The notes under the pieces were generated by a model. The model did not search any database. It saw nothing but the letters and a program-made list of their open reading frames with translations, and had not been told where the DNA came from. The position numbers and the translations under genes are program-made. A stretch of DNA of 35,343 nucleotides from Roseivirga sp. (GTDB lineage Bacteria > Bacteroidota > Bacteroidia > Cytophagales > Cyclobacteriaceae), in the NCBI GenBank assembly GCA_029262895.1, contig JAJCYM010000032.1:1-35343 (forward strand), written 5' to 3'. Below are positions 15,502 to 24,216 of the stretch, in pieces; the first letter of the stretch is position 1; every line of letters starts with the position of its first letter.

Positions 15502-18312
15502 ATGAAACGCGCAATATCGTTTGTTATTTTTACCCTCATTTACACTTCCACTTTTGCTCAGAATGGTACAATCAAGGGCATAGTTAAGGATAAGTCCACC
15601 TTCGAATCAATCTTCGGTGCCAATGTGTTGATCGTGGACAGTGCCATAGGTGCCCCTTCTGGAATTGACGGAGATTTCCAGTTTGAAGTAGCCCCTGGAA
15701 TTTACAAACTCAGGGTATCTTATATTGGCTATGCGCCCTTTACCATTGAAGAATTGGAGATTGTAGCCGAGGAAGAGGTTAATCTTACTATTCAATTGGA
15801 AGCTAATGACATAGGGTTAGAAGAGATTGTTGTAGTCGCCAAGGCCAATAGAGAAATTGCAAGCATACTCACAATCCAAAGGAAGAAGAGCGATCTATTC
15901 CTTCAAAATATCGGTGCCCGGGAACTGTCCAGAGTGGGTGCCGGAGATGCTGCCGAAGGTCTGAAAAAAGTAGCTGGACTTGCAGTTCAGGGTTCCAGGT
16001 TTTTAGTAGTTAGAGGCCTTGGAGATCGATACAACTCAAGCACGTTAAATGGCATGCCTGTCGCTTCACCAAATCCAGATAGAAGGGTCTTGCCTTTCGA
16101 CATTTTTCCTTCCAACGTAATACAAAATATCAGTGTTGTGAAGTCCTTTACACCCTCTAGTTATGGTAATTTTTCAGGAGCGGCAGTTGACATAGCCACC
16201 AAAGACTATCCTGGTGAAAGATTTCTTAACATCGGGTTTAGCGCAAGTGCCAATACACAATCGACTTTCAAAGACTTCTCTTTTGATAATTCCCAACAGC
16301 ATGACAGTTTTGGTTTCAACAAGACCCGTAAGACTCCGAGACGCGTTTTAGAACAAGATATCAACCCAAACATTAACGTTTTCGATACGGATAAAGGAGG
16401 AGAGTATACCGATTCAAATTTCTTTAACACCAAATTTGATCCTGTTCAAAGAACAGCCCCGGTCAATTCAAGTTACAATGTCACCTATGGTGACTTTATG
16501 CCAATTGGAGATGGTGAGGACAAGGGTTTGGGAATAGTCTTAAACACCAACTTTGGGGAAGGCTTTAACTTTCAAAATGGACGGATTTCAGCTGTCCAGA
16601 ATCCTCAGGGTGACTTCAGGAATGATTTCCAATTTGATGAGTATAACTACAGCACAAATGTTTCTGGCATTGCCAACCTCACCTTCAAATGGACCGAAAA
16701 TCATGAGATTCGATTCAACAACTTATATACCCACCTGTCGGAGAATAGTGTTCTGGAAACCTGGGGTTCATTTTTTGATGCTCCAGGAGACAATGACGTT
16801 TACTCGAGAAGAATCGCTTACAAAGACTATGAGCTCCTGGCCAATCAGGCAATAGGTGAACATAAGTTAATGCGCCAAAGGCTAACCATTAACTGGGGTG
16901 CTAGCATTAGTAAGGCGAATGCCAACGAACCAGACAGACGTCAACTGGCATTTCTCTATGACCCTGAAGATCTTGAAACGTTTAACTACAGATTGAACGT
17001 TCAGGACAGAGCAGAGAACCATAGGTTATTTACAAACTTAAAAGATGAAGAGTCTGCCGCCTCTCTTGCAGCAAAATACAGCTTCAAACAAGATGATGAA
17101 GGGCTGGACTTGCTGACACTCAGGCTAGGTGTTGACTACCGTACCAAAACCAGGAATTACTTCTTGAGACAGTTCAACTACGGACTTGGTGGAGGTGCCT
17201 TCAATAACAGTTTCGACATCTACGCCATAGATGATTTTATTAATATTAATGCTCTTAATAATAGGGACTACAACATTAATGAGGGAACCCAGGTACAAGA
17301 TACTTACTCTGCTGAATTGGAAATTATCGCTCCATTTATTGATGTCAAATTCGATGCTATTCCTAACAAGCTCTCTTTGAATCTTGGGCTGAGGATTGAA
17401 GATGCCACACAATTCATCAACTATACTGATCCAGTAACCACACAACCCATACGCTCCACAATCAAAGAAACTGAATTCTTCCCTAGCGTTATTGCCAAAT
17501 ATAACATCAGCGAAGACAAAATTGGACGCCTATCATTTTCCAGAACCATATCCAGACCTGATTTCAGGGAACTCGCCCTATTTGAATATCGAGAGAACTT
17601 CGGGGCTTTTAGAACTGTGGGAAATCCGAGCCTTGAAAACGGCATCAACTACAACATTGATTTGAGGTTTGAAAAAATCTCCCAAGGTGGTAACCTTATT
17701 GCTGTAGGGGCTTTTGCAAAAGTGCTCGACAACCCGATAGTGCAGACGGTAGTGGCAGGTTCGAATCCACTAAAATCATTTGCCAATGGTGATCAAGCCA
17801 CAGTGGTGGGAATGGAATTGGAGGTTCGTCAAAACCTTGGTTTATGGGCAGAAAGTCTGAATAACTTTTCACTCAACTCAAACCTTTCAATCCTTGAGTC
17901 AAAGATAAAAATTGGGGATGCCGGAACGGCTTCCAACAGTACCCGAAGACTGGAGGGAGCTTCACCTTTCTTACTTAATACTGATGTTACTTATACCAAT
18001 TTCACCACCAATATGGATTATGAATTCACGCTTGCCTACAACGTTTTTGGCAGACGGCTTTCTAATATTGGGGCACTTGGGCTTGGAGATATTTTTGAGC
18101 TGCCCGTGAATACGCTGAATTTCAACGCAAGTACAAGTTTTGGAAAAGACCAACAGTTCAAAGCACAGTTTTATGTAAAGAATATTCTCAACTCATCTTT
18201 CAGAATTGAGCAGGAATTATTGGAAAACGGAGACGTAGAAAGAAAAGAAAAACTGAACAGCTTTAAGAAGGGTGTTACCCTTGGTTTGGGCCTGTCCTAC
18301 ACTATTTTTTAA
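15502..18312 (+). CDS. TonB-dependent outer-membrane receptor
   Basis: This 936-residue protein has a signal peptide (1-20, ending TFAQ), a carboxypeptidase-regulatory-like beta-sandwich (about 21-105, with GTIKGIVKD and LRVSYIGY), a TonB-box-like stretch EEIVVVAK (107-114), a plug domain (about 125-240, with RGLGDRYNSSTLNG) and a long barrel ending in LGLSYTIF with a terminal aromatic residue. It lacks an STN domain, so signalling through FecR is not expected. The substrate cannot be read from sequence. A surface lipoprotein gene follows 128 bases downstream behind a terminator-like hairpin, and both genes have TTAACA-type words upstream, so the two products probably work together in uptake. 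There is no SusD partner. The ATG at 15502 directly precedes the signal peptide. Confidence 0.93.
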   Translation: MKRAISFVIFTLIYTSTFAQNGTIKGIVKDKSTFESIFGANVLIVDSAIGAPSGIDGDFQFEVAPGIYKLRVSYIGYAPFTIEELEIVAEEEVNLTIQLEANDIGLEEIVVVAKANREIASILTIQRKKSDLFLQNIGARELSRVGAGDAAEGLKKVAGLAVQGSRFLVVRGLGDRYNSSTLNGMPVASPNPDRRVLPFDIFPSNVIQNISVVKSFTPSSYGNFSGAAVDIATKDYPGERFLNIGFSASANTQSTFKDFSFDNSQQHDSFGFNKTRKTPRRVLEQDINPNINVFDTDKGGEYTDSNFFNTKFDPVQRTAPVNSSYNVTYGDFMPIGDGEDKGLGIVLNTNFGEGFNFQNGRISAVQNPQGDFRNDFQFDEYNYSTNVSGIANLTFKWTENHEIRFNNLYTHLSENSVLETWGSFFDAPGDNDVYSRRIAYKDYELLANQAIGEHKLMRQRLTINWGASISKANANEPDRRQLAFLYDPEDLETFNYRLNVQDRAENHRLFTNLKDEESAASLAAKYSFKQDDEGLDLLTLRLGVDYRTKTRNYFLRQFNYGLGGGAFNNSFDIYAIDDFININALNNRDYNINEGTQVQDTYSAELEIIAPFIDVKFDAIPNKLSLNLGLRIEDATQFINYTDPVTTQPIRSTIKETEFFPSVIAKYNISEDKIGRLSFSRTISRPDFRELALFEYRENFGAFRTVGNPSLENGINYNIDLRFEKISQGGNLIAVGAFAKVLDNPIVQTVVAGSNPLKSFANGDQATVVGMELEVRQNLGLWAESLNNFSLNSNLSILESKIKIGDAGTASNSTRRLEGASPFLLNTDVTYTNFTTNMDYEFTLAYNVFGRRLSNIGALGLGDIFELPVNTLNFNASTSFGKDQQFKAQFYVKNILNSSFRIEQELLENGDVERKEKLNSFKKGVTLGLGLSYTIF

Positions 18313-18316
18313 GCCC

Positions 18317-18374
18317 TTAACATTAGGTTCACGAAGGACCGATAATCTTAACAGAACCATAGCTATTCTTAACA
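18317..18374 (+). promoter_or_regulatory. Three TTAACA words upstream of the lipoprotein gene
   Basis: TTAACA occurs at 18317, 18348 and 18369, with intervals of 31 and 21 bases, close to whole turns of the helix. The same word family occurs before the partner receptor gene. This may be a response-regulator site for separate expression of the lipoprotein. TTAACA words also occur singly elsewhere in AT-rich spacers, so the call is tentative. Confidence 0.3.
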
Positions 18375-18410
18375 AAGGGTTAAACGCATTTCAGCTTTAA
18401 CCCTTTTTCT
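18374..18410 (+). terminator. Hairpin terminator/attenuator between receptor and lipoprotein genes
   Basis: AAAGGGTTAAA (18374-18384) pairs perfectly with TTTAACCCTTT (18396-18406) around an 11-base loop, and T-rich sequence follows. It would end or reduce transcription after the receptor gene and set the ratio of receptor to lipoprotein. Confidence 0.65.
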
Positions 18411-18440
18411 TTGAATCAAATTTAAACGCTAATCAAAAAC

Positions 18441-20096
18441 ATGAAAAATTCTGTTAATCAACTATTTAGACTGCTTTCTGCCGCAGTCATAGTGTTCTTC
18501 ATCTCTTCTTGCGGGGAAGATGACACTCCGGCTATTGCACCAACATTTACGTTGGCAGCGACTGCTGAAGTACAAGCCGATAATGACGTGGTCATATCCG
18601 TTGCCAACATCTCGATACCTGGTGGGTTTTCCTCTTTAACAGCAACTGTCACCTCCGGTGGTGGTACTGTTACAACTACCGCAACACCTGCTACAGATGC
18701 GACTTCCGGAACGGCTACTCTGGTTTTCACGGCCCCTACAAATTCGGGAGTTTCCACAATTGATGTGGTAATTATTGATAATGCTCTACAGTTGGCTACA
18801 AAAACAATAGCCATCACAGTGACTGGTGCTCCTATACAAACCGCCTACGAGATTGCCGGCCTTACTGAAGAAAGTAGCGATGAATTTACACTTTCTAAAT
18901 CCACCAAAAATGGTCAGGATGTCATTCGTTTGATTGGTAATATTAACAGGGACTTGGCCCTGAATACGATGAATGGTTTTGAATGGATGATCTCAGGATC
19001 CACTTTTGTAGTTGGCGACTCCGAATTGACTATTGCAGAGGGTGTAACAATTTACTTTGATGCTGAATCTTCAGCCACCTCATATATCGCTATACAACAA
19101 GGCTCCAGTATCAATGCAGCTGGAACATCAGGCAATCCGATAGTTTTAACCTCAACCAATACCTTGAGTGGCTCAACCACTGACCCGGATGGCGGAGATT
19201 GGGGCGGACTTGTAGTGAATGGCAAGGCTACAATCAACGTTGGTTCTACCGCAGAAGGTGAAGGTGGTTCAGGAACCTATGGAGGTACTGATGATGCGGA
19301 TAATTCAGGAACAATCAGATACGTTCGATTAGAATATGCCGGTAGAGTAATCGGTGTAGACAATGAACTTAATGGCTTTTCATTCAATGGGGTGGGCTCT
19401 GCCACAACGGTTGAGTTTGTACAATCTTACTTCGGAGAAGATGATGGGTTGGAGTTCTTTGGAGGTACTGTAAATGTTAAATGGGCCGTCTCTACAGCTT
19501 CAAGAGACGACTCTTTTGATTGGACTCACGGTTGGAGAGGCAATGGACAGTTTTGGGTGGTTGAACAATTGGCTGGCAGAGGAGACAGAGGTTTCGAAGC
19601 TGACAATCTGGGAGATGATAATGCCGCTACGCCATTCTCCGAGCCTACCATTTCAAACATCACCTTAATTGGATCTGATGGAAACGGGGGTGGTAACAAC
19701 ACCACTGGCATGAGATTGAGAGAAGGTACCAAAGGAAAAATTCACAATGCGATAGTTACGGGCTTTCAGAGTCGTGGAGTAAGGGTTTCAGATACTCAAA
19801 CTGATGCAAACGTGGCTGATGGGTCATTGACTCTTACCAACTCAATCGTATTTGACAATGACGATAATGTGAGAAACTTTGACGGAACTGCTACTAGTTG
19901 GGCAACCACCAATGGTAACTCTACTGACGGCTCGGGATTGACATTGACCGGACCTGTTGGAGTGGTTAACACAGGTGCACTTGACCCCACAACTTTAGGT
20001 TCATTTTTCAGTGCTGCTTCGTTTATCGGTGCAATTGATCCTGCCAACAACTGGATGGCTGGTTGGACATTAGCAGTTGATGGGACATCTAACTAG
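18441..20096 (+). CDS. Large surface lipoprotein with beta-helix-like repeats
   Basis: This 551-residue protein has a lipoprotein signal with lipid Cys24 (FISSC) followed by GEDD, an acidic cluster like the export signals that send Bacteroidota lipoproteins to the cell surface. Residues about 30-130 are Thr/Val-rich and look like an Ig- or cadherin-like domain. The rest (about 135-551) has motifs such as DWGGLVVNGKATI, RYVRLEYAG, FGEDDGLEFFGG and DSFDWTHGWRG, in the style of right-handed beta-helix repeats. Homologues of this kind are widespread in Bacteroidota, often next to a TonB receptor and often misnamed multidrug transporters; nothing here suggests transport through a membrane. It is probably a surface binding partner of the preceding receptor. 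Its ligand is unknown. Confidence 0.85.
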   Translation: MKNSVNQLFRLLSAAVIVFFISSCGEDDTPAIAPTFTLAATAEVQADNDVVISVANISIPGGFSSLTATVTSGGGTVTTTATPATDATSGTATLVFTAPTNSGVSTIDVVIIDNALQLATKTIAITVTGAPIQTAYEIAGLTEESSDEFTLSKSTKNGQDVIRLIGNINRDLALNTMNGFEWMISGSTFVVGDSELTIAEGVTIYFDAESSATSYIAIQQGSSINAAGTSGNPIVLTSTNTLSGSTTDPDGGDWGGLVVNGKATINVGSTAEGEGGSGTYGGTDDADNSGTIRYVRLEYAGRVIGVDNELNGFSFNGVGSATTVEFVQSYFGEDDGLEFFGGTVNVKWAVSTASRDDSFDWTHGWRGNGQFWVVEQLAGRGDRGFEADNLGDDNAATPFSEPTISNITLIGSDGNGGGNNTTGMRLREGTKGKIHNAIVTGFQSRGVRVSDTQTDANVADGSLTLTNSIVFDNDDNVRNFDGTATSWATTNGNSTDGSGLTLTGPVGVVNTGALDPTTLGSFFSAASFIGAIDPANNWMAGWTLAVDGTSN

Positions 20097-20112
20097 GAAA
20101 TAACATGCTGAA

Positions 20113-20142
20113 ACGCCTGTTCGCCATTTGGTGAACGGGCGT
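20113..20142 (+). terminator. Hairpin terminator after lipoprotein gene
   Basis: ACGCC...GGCGT, GTTC...GAAC and CC...GG pair with two G/T wobbles around an ATTT loop, 17 bases after the lipoprotein stop codon. The sequence CTCTTATT follows. The stem is strong; the U-tail is weak. Confidence 0.7.
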
Positions 20143-20167
20143 CTCTTATTAAACTCAGATCAAAACA

Positions 20168-20548
20168 ATGAAAAAGTGGTTTGTTTTTATCGTATTAGTA
20201 TTAGGCTTCATGGCAGCATGTCAGCCACCAAAGGATAAGAATCAGGAGGCACTGGAATTCAGGATTACCGCATTTATGAAAGCCCCTGAAAACATGCTTG
20301 ATGTATCTAATTATGAACCGCTGTCTTATTCTGCACTAGACACGCTTAAAGGCAATTTTAATGACAATGAAAGGGCCTTTAAACTCCAGTTAAGCTATCA
20401 AGGCTTGAATTCAGCCAGCAGAAAAGTGCGCAGAGAAGCGGATGTCTTCTTCAATAAAAACTTTGAGGTTTTGCAAGTGATTACCACAAAATACCTTGAT
20501 GCCATGTCCAAGGAAGAATACAAAAAACTGGGCAAGGATCAGGACTGA
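20168..20548 (+). CDS. Small lipoprotein, unknown function
   Basis: The 126-residue protein has a lipoprotein signal with lipid Cys18 (GFMAAC), then QPPKDKNQEALEF. The mature part of about 108 residues is polar and looks helical (residues about 25-120), with no recognised domain. QPPKD after the cysteine lacks the strong acidic cluster of the previous lipoprotein, so a periplasm-facing location is more likely. It lies between a terminator and the epimerase gene and could be the first gene of the following plus-strand group (70 bases to the next start). The coding call rests on the clear signal sequence and intact frame; no function is suggested. Confidence 0.75.
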   Translation: MKKWFVFIVLVLGFMAACQPPKDKNQEALEFRITAFMKAPENMLDVSNYEPLSYSALDTLKGNFNDNERAFKLQLSYQGLNSASRKVRREADVFFNKNFEVLQVITTKYLDAMSKEEYKKLGKDQD

Positions 20549-20618
20549 TTCAACACACCACACAATTTTAGTTCAAGGCAAATTATTCAATCATGGGCAT
20601 TAGTGCTAAATTCAAAGC

Positions 20619-21557
20619 ATGTCCAAAAATATACTTATCACTGGAGGTACCGGCCTGGTTGGGAAAAGACTGATTGAATTGTTAGTTCAGGATGGACATC
20701 AGGTCTCTATTCTTAGCCGTTCGAAAAACTCAGCATCAAAATATCCGGTTTTCACCTGGGACTATGCCTCGGGTCATTTGGAAGATGGTGCCTTTGACGG
20801 GATTGATACCATAATCCACCTGGCAGGGGCTGGCGTGGCAGATGAAAAATGGTCTGCAGAAAGAAAAACGGTGCTTTTGGAAAGCCGTACACAAACCTCA
20901 AATTTACTCTACCAAAAACTGAAGGAGGCAAACCACTCCGTAAAAACCATAATTGCCGCCTCTGCAATAGGCATCTATGGTTCCGAAAACAGCCCAACCA
21001 TGATGGTGGAAAACAGCCCTGTTGGCCATGATTTTTTGGCTCATGTTACCGATGCCTGGGAGGCTTCCACCAGAAGGTTCCGAGAACTTAACGTCCGTTT
21101 GGTTCAAATGAGAATTGGTATTGTATTGAGCGAGCAGGGAGGTGCCCTTATGGAATTGTTAAAACCACCTGTAGCCGCTCCCTTAGGTAAGGGAAATCAG
21201 TATATGAGTTGGATTCATATGGACGATGTTTGCGGAATGATACAACATGTGTTGGACAATGAAGACACGAACGGCCCATATAACGTGGTGGGACCAAGGC
21301 CGCTTACCAATAGAGAATTTACCAGGACGGCAGCCAAAATTTTTAAGAAAACATACTTGCCTATTCCTGTACCTAAGTTGATTTTGAAGCTTATGCTGGG
21401 AGAAATGGCCTCAATTGTATTGGGAGGTTGCAAAGTCAGTAGTAGAAGAATTGAAGAAGCTGGCTACACTTTTCAGTTTCCGAAATTTGAAAAGGCCCTG
21501 GAAGATTTGAAAAACAAGAACCTATTGGCAAGAGATTTACGTTATCTTAAAGCTTAA
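20619..21557 (+). CDS. TIGR01777-family NAD(P)-binding epimerase-like protein
   Basis: The 312-residue protein is an extended short-chain dehydrogenase of the TIGR01777 (YfcH/SulA-like) family. It has the dinucleotide motif GGTGLVGKRL (9-18), DTIIHLAGAG for the fourth strand, IAASAIGIYG for the catalytic serine region, and the family's C-terminal domain (about 265-312), including MASIVLGGCKVSSRR. The length is typical. The physiological substrate of this family is not established; a role as a nucleotide-sugar epimerase is inferred from homology only. The next gene starts 13 bases later, so an operon with the LOG-family and HAD genes is likely. Confidence 0.93.
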   Translation: MSKNILITGGTGLVGKRLIELLVQDGHQVSILSRSKNSASKYPVFTWDYASGHLEDGAFDGIDTIIHLAGAGVADEKWSAERKTVLLESRTQTSNLLYQKLKEANHSVKTIIAASAIGIYGSENSPTMMVENSPVGHDFLAHVTDAWEASTRRFRELNVRLVQMRIGIVLSEQGGALMELLKPPVAAPLGKGNQYMSWIHMDDVCGMIQHVLDNEDTNGPYNVVGPRPLTNREFTRTAAKIFKKTYLPIPVPKLILKLMLGEMASIVLGGCKVSSRRIEEAGYTFQFPKFEKALEDLKNKNLLARDLRYLKA

Positions 21558-21570
21558 TAATTTTTTGAAT

Positions 21571-22275
21571 ATGAATAGTGAAGAGAAGATAAGACTGGCT
21601 TTCAAGGATAAGGACTGGAAAGAGATTAAAACCAACGACTCCTGGGCAATTTTTAAAATCATGTCTGAGTTTGTGGAGGGTTTCGAGAAACTAGCCAAAA
21701 TTGGTCCATGCGTTTCCATTTTTGGATCGGCCAGAACAAAAGAAGATCACCCGTATTACAAAATGGCGGAAGAGATTGCTGCCAAATTAGTGCGGCATGG
21801 CTATGGTGTCGTGACTGGCGGTGGCCCTGGTATAATGGAAGCCGGAAACAGAGGTGCCAAAAGTGAAAAAGGAAAATCAGTCGGTTTGAATATTGAACTG
21901 CCATTTGAACAAGGCAACAACCCTTATATTGATCCGGATAAATTGATCTCTTTTGATTACTTCTTTGTGCGCAAAGTCATGTTTGTCAAGTACTCCCAAG
22001 GCTTTATTGTAATGCCTGGAGGCTTCGGCACTTTAGATGAATTGTTCGAGGCCATCACCTTGATCCAAACTAAAAAAATTGGACGTTTTCCAATAGTTTT
22101 GGTGGGGTTTGACTATTGGGGAGGCCTTTTCGAATGGATCAAAGGAACCATGCTCAAAGAGGGGAATATCAGTGCCGGAGATCTGGATTTAATCAATATA
22201 GTTGATAACGCCACGGATGCAGTCAGCGTTATCGATGAATTCTACTCGAAATACCTGCTGTCTCCAAACTTCTAA
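21571..22275 (+). CDS. LOG-family (TIGR00730) nucleotide 5'-monophosphate phosphoribohydrolase
   Basis: The 234-residue protein carries the LOG signature PGGFGTLDE (149-157), the Rossmann motif GGGPGIMEA (83-91), and Arg134-Lys135 in FFVRKVMF, a conserved active-site pair. Family enzymes cleave the N-glycosidic bond of nucleotide monophosphates, releasing the base and ribose 5-phosphate; plant and some bacterial members make cytokinins. Older annotations as lysine decarboxylase are wrong. The frame allows a TTG start two codons earlier at 21565, but the ATG at 21571 is preferred. The substrate base is not predictable. The HAD phosphatase gene begins 13 bases after the stop, which could suggest a shared nucleotide-salvage or housecleaning role (inference). 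Confidence 0.92.
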   Translation: MNSEEKIRLAFKDKDWKEIKTNDSWAIFKIMSEFVEGFEKLAKIGPCVSIFGSARTKEDHPYYKMAEEIAAKLVRHGYGVVTGGGPGIMEAGNRGAKSEKGKSVGLNIELPFEQGNNPYIDPDKLISFDYFFVRKVMFVKYSQGFIVMPGGFGTLDELFEAITLIQTKKIGRFPIVLVGFDYWGGLFEWIKGTMLKEGNISAGDLDLINIVDNATDAVSVIDEFYSKYLLSPNF

Positions 22276-22281
22276 GGGGAG
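22274..22281 (+). promoter_or_regulatory. Shine-Dalgarno-like site fixing the GTG start of the HAD gene
   Basis: The purine-rich AAGGGGAG begins in the stop codon of the LOG-family gene, about 8 bases before the GTG at 22289. Most genes in this window lack such a site, so it supports the GTG start over the upstream TTG. Confidence 0.5.
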
Positions 22282-22288
22282 CGGTATA

Positions 22289-22933
22289 GTGCACAAACAT
22301 ATAATTTTCGATTGTGATGGTGTCATTTTGGACACTGAAATTGTCGCTGCTGAGGTAATGAGCTTATGGCTGCAAAAACAGGGAGTAGCCATAGACCAAT
22401 CCGAGTTTATCAGAGCACATACGGGCAAAACCTTTTCAGGGATTATCAGAGAGCTACAGACCTTAGACCAACTATCCACTCACCTGAATATCAAAGCGGC
22501 TGCCCACGAAATAGAACAGGGTGTTAAGCAAAACATTCGATTGGTGCAGGGAGTAGAAAAGATGCTGCTCCAAAATGACACACCCAAGTCAATTGTATCC
22601 AACAGCAGTTCGGAGTACGTTAGCAAGGCAATGACTCAGTTTTCGCTGGCAGGGCACTTTCAGGGAGGTATCTTCTCCTCTCAAATGGTGGCCAGTCCTA
22701 AGCCAAGTCCCTTGGTATATGAATTGGCGGTTGAAAAAATTGACTTACCAAAGGAAGACATTTTAGTAATAGAAGATAGCCGAACCGGTGTACAAGCAGC
22801 TGTGGGTGCTGGCCTAAGGGTAGTTGGATTCCTTGGAGGGAGTCATATTCTGCCAGGACATGCGGACAGATTACTTGAAGCGGGGGCTTTGACAACAGTG
22901 GCTGATTTTGAAGCGCTTACCGCATTACTCTAA
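22289..22933 (+). CDS. HAD-superfamily phosphatase, beta-phosphoglucomutase-like (subfamily IA)
   Basis: The 214-residue protein has all four HAD motifs: FDCDGVILD (7-15; nucleophile Asp8 and acid Asp10), motif II serine in SNSSSEY (104-110), Lys138 in SPKPSP, and IEDSRTG (161-167). A helical cap follows the first motif, as in beta-phosphoglucomutase and 2-deoxyglucose-6-phosphate phosphatase relatives. The frame is open upstream to a TTG at 22202, but that would overlap the LOG gene by 74 bases. The GTG at 22289 sits next to the conserved first strand and has AAGGGGAG about 8 bases upstream. The 3' end overlaps the convergent STN-barrel gene by four bases. The substrate is unknown. Confidence 0.92.
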   Translation: MHKHIIFDCDGVILDTEIVAAEVMSLWLQKQGVAIDQSEFIRAHTGKTFSGIIRELQTLDQLSTHLNIKAAAHEIEQGVKQNIRLVQGVEKMLLQNDTPKSIVSNSSSEYVSKAMTQFSLAGHFQGGIFSSQMVASPKPSPLVYELAVEKIDLPKEDILVIEDSRTGVQAAVGAGLRVVGFLGGSHILPGHADRLLEAGALTTVADFEALTALL

Positions 22934-24216
22934 AATATCCCGAATTTGACACTAAACGCTCCGGTAAGACCATTCAAACCCGATTTGGACAATATTTCTT
23001 GTTGATTGCTTTTGTAAGCCAACCTTGTGTTTGTTGTATAGCGGTAATTCATACCAAAAGACATGCGAACAAACCTGATCACATTAAATTCAAGTTCCAC
23101 GCCCGGCTCAACCACAAACATGGCTTTTGAGTCTTCAACCACCTTTTCTCCCAACACGGGCTTTCTCGAATATACTGCCGCGCCACCACCCACCATGAGT
23201 GGAAATGATACATGAACCGCATTTTCGGGTGCAAGCGTGTATTCCACCAGAAATCCCCCATAACCTCCTGAATGCCTAAAATCGGTCAATGACAATAAAT
23301 TGTCCAGCCCTTTAGACGTTTCGTAAGCATAACCTGCCAAACCAATACCCAAATTCCTATTTACCTTCCAGGCCCCCTTGCCTCCAATCAATATGCTAAG
23401 CTCATCTCCCACCGCAGCAATACCGGTAGTGGAGGCTCCATAAATTCTAAACTTGTTCTCATCATAGTCGGGCTTCTCTTTTTTGACCTTTTTTGGCTTG
23501 AAGCCGGCAAACTTCGGAGATTTGTAAATCACATCCGGTTTCAGCTTAGTTAAGTTAGGGCGCTCGAACACGGGTTTGAAGCCCATACTTGCTTCCAGAT
23601 GAGCCAAGGACTTAACTGTAGTCAGTTGAATTTCCTTTTGCTGTGTTGCTCTGCTTCCACCTACATCGAAACTAAAATCCTCGTTCAATGACTGTCTTGC
23701 TTCTGCAGGTTTGTCTTCCTGTTTATTACCAATAATCTGCTGCTGCCTCTTTGCGGCAATTGAGTCTTCACCTTTCCTATCAGTTGCTAAAACAGCGCTC
23801 TGGGCAAAAACACTATCTCTGCTGATCGTTGTTTTGACATTATCAAGGGGTTTATGAATAGCCTGCCTCGGTGCTACCTTAAGGCTTCTACGTCTATTGG
23901 TTTTCCTTTTCCGTGTGATCACAATCTTGCGTTCCATCTCCTTGTATTCTATCCCTTGACCATCGAAAAGCTTTTCCAGAATGTCTTTGACCGGTTTTTG
24001 CTTGAAGTCAACCGTTACCTTTTTGCTATCGTCAAAAGTTTCGGGGGAATAGGCAAACCTGAACTGTCCAAGTTCCTCCAACCTATTGAGCACCTTTTTG
24101 ATTGGCTCTTCAGACATAGTAATATTCACCTTCTTTTCCAGAAGGCTGGTCTGGTTTTGAGCCAATGCCAAACCAGACCAGGTTAATATTAATATGATGA
24201 CTATAAGCCTCTTCAC
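22930..24216 (-). CDS. STN domain fused to an outer-membrane barrel-like domain
   Basis: This 428-residue protein has a signal peptide (1-20, ending LALAQ) and an STN domain (about 30-103; VNITMSEEPIKKVLNRL and VTVDFKQKPVKDILEKL), as found on FecA-type receptors and secretins. A basic and then polar linker follows (about 104-235). The C-terminal domain (about 245-428) is homologous to the 209-residue barrel protein encoded just upstream: both have ILIGG-GAW, GGYGG, VEPG/FEPGIELE, VIRFVRMSFG and FSVKFGIF. Its GTG start directly abuts the TAA of that gene, so translation is probably coupled. STN domains normally contact FecR-type anti-sigma factors; here one is carried by a protein with no TonB plug or receptor barrel. 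It belongs to the sigma/FecR/receptor cassette. The 3' end overlaps the HAD gene by four bases. Confidence 0.85.
   Translation of the reverse strand: MKRLIVIILILTWSGLALAQNQTSLLEKKVNITMSEEPIKKVLNRLEELGQFRFAYSPETFDDSKKVTVDFKQKPVKDILEKLFDGQGIEYKEMERKIVITRKRKTNRRRSLKVAPRQAIHKPLDNVKTTISRDSVFAQSAVLATDRKGEDSIAAKRQQQIIGNKQEDKPAEARQSLNEDFSFDVGGSRATQQKEIQLTTVKSLAHLEASMGFKPVFERPNLTKLKPDVIYKSPKFAGFKPKKVKKEKPDYDENKFRIYGASTTGIAAVGDELSILIGGKGAWKVNRNLGIGLAGYAYETSKGLDNLLSLTDFRHSGGYGGFLVEYTLAPENAVHVSFPLMVGGGAAVYSRKPVLGEKVVEDSKAMFVVEPGVELEFNVIRFVRMSFGMNYRYTTNTRLAYKSNQQEILSKSGLNGLTGAFSVKFGIF

Noticed and set aside
22202-22288. N-terminal extension of the HAD phosphatase from a TTG
   Set aside because: It would overlap the LOG-family gene by 74 bases, the added residues are not HAD-like, and a GTG with a ribosome-binding site sits next to the conserved domain.
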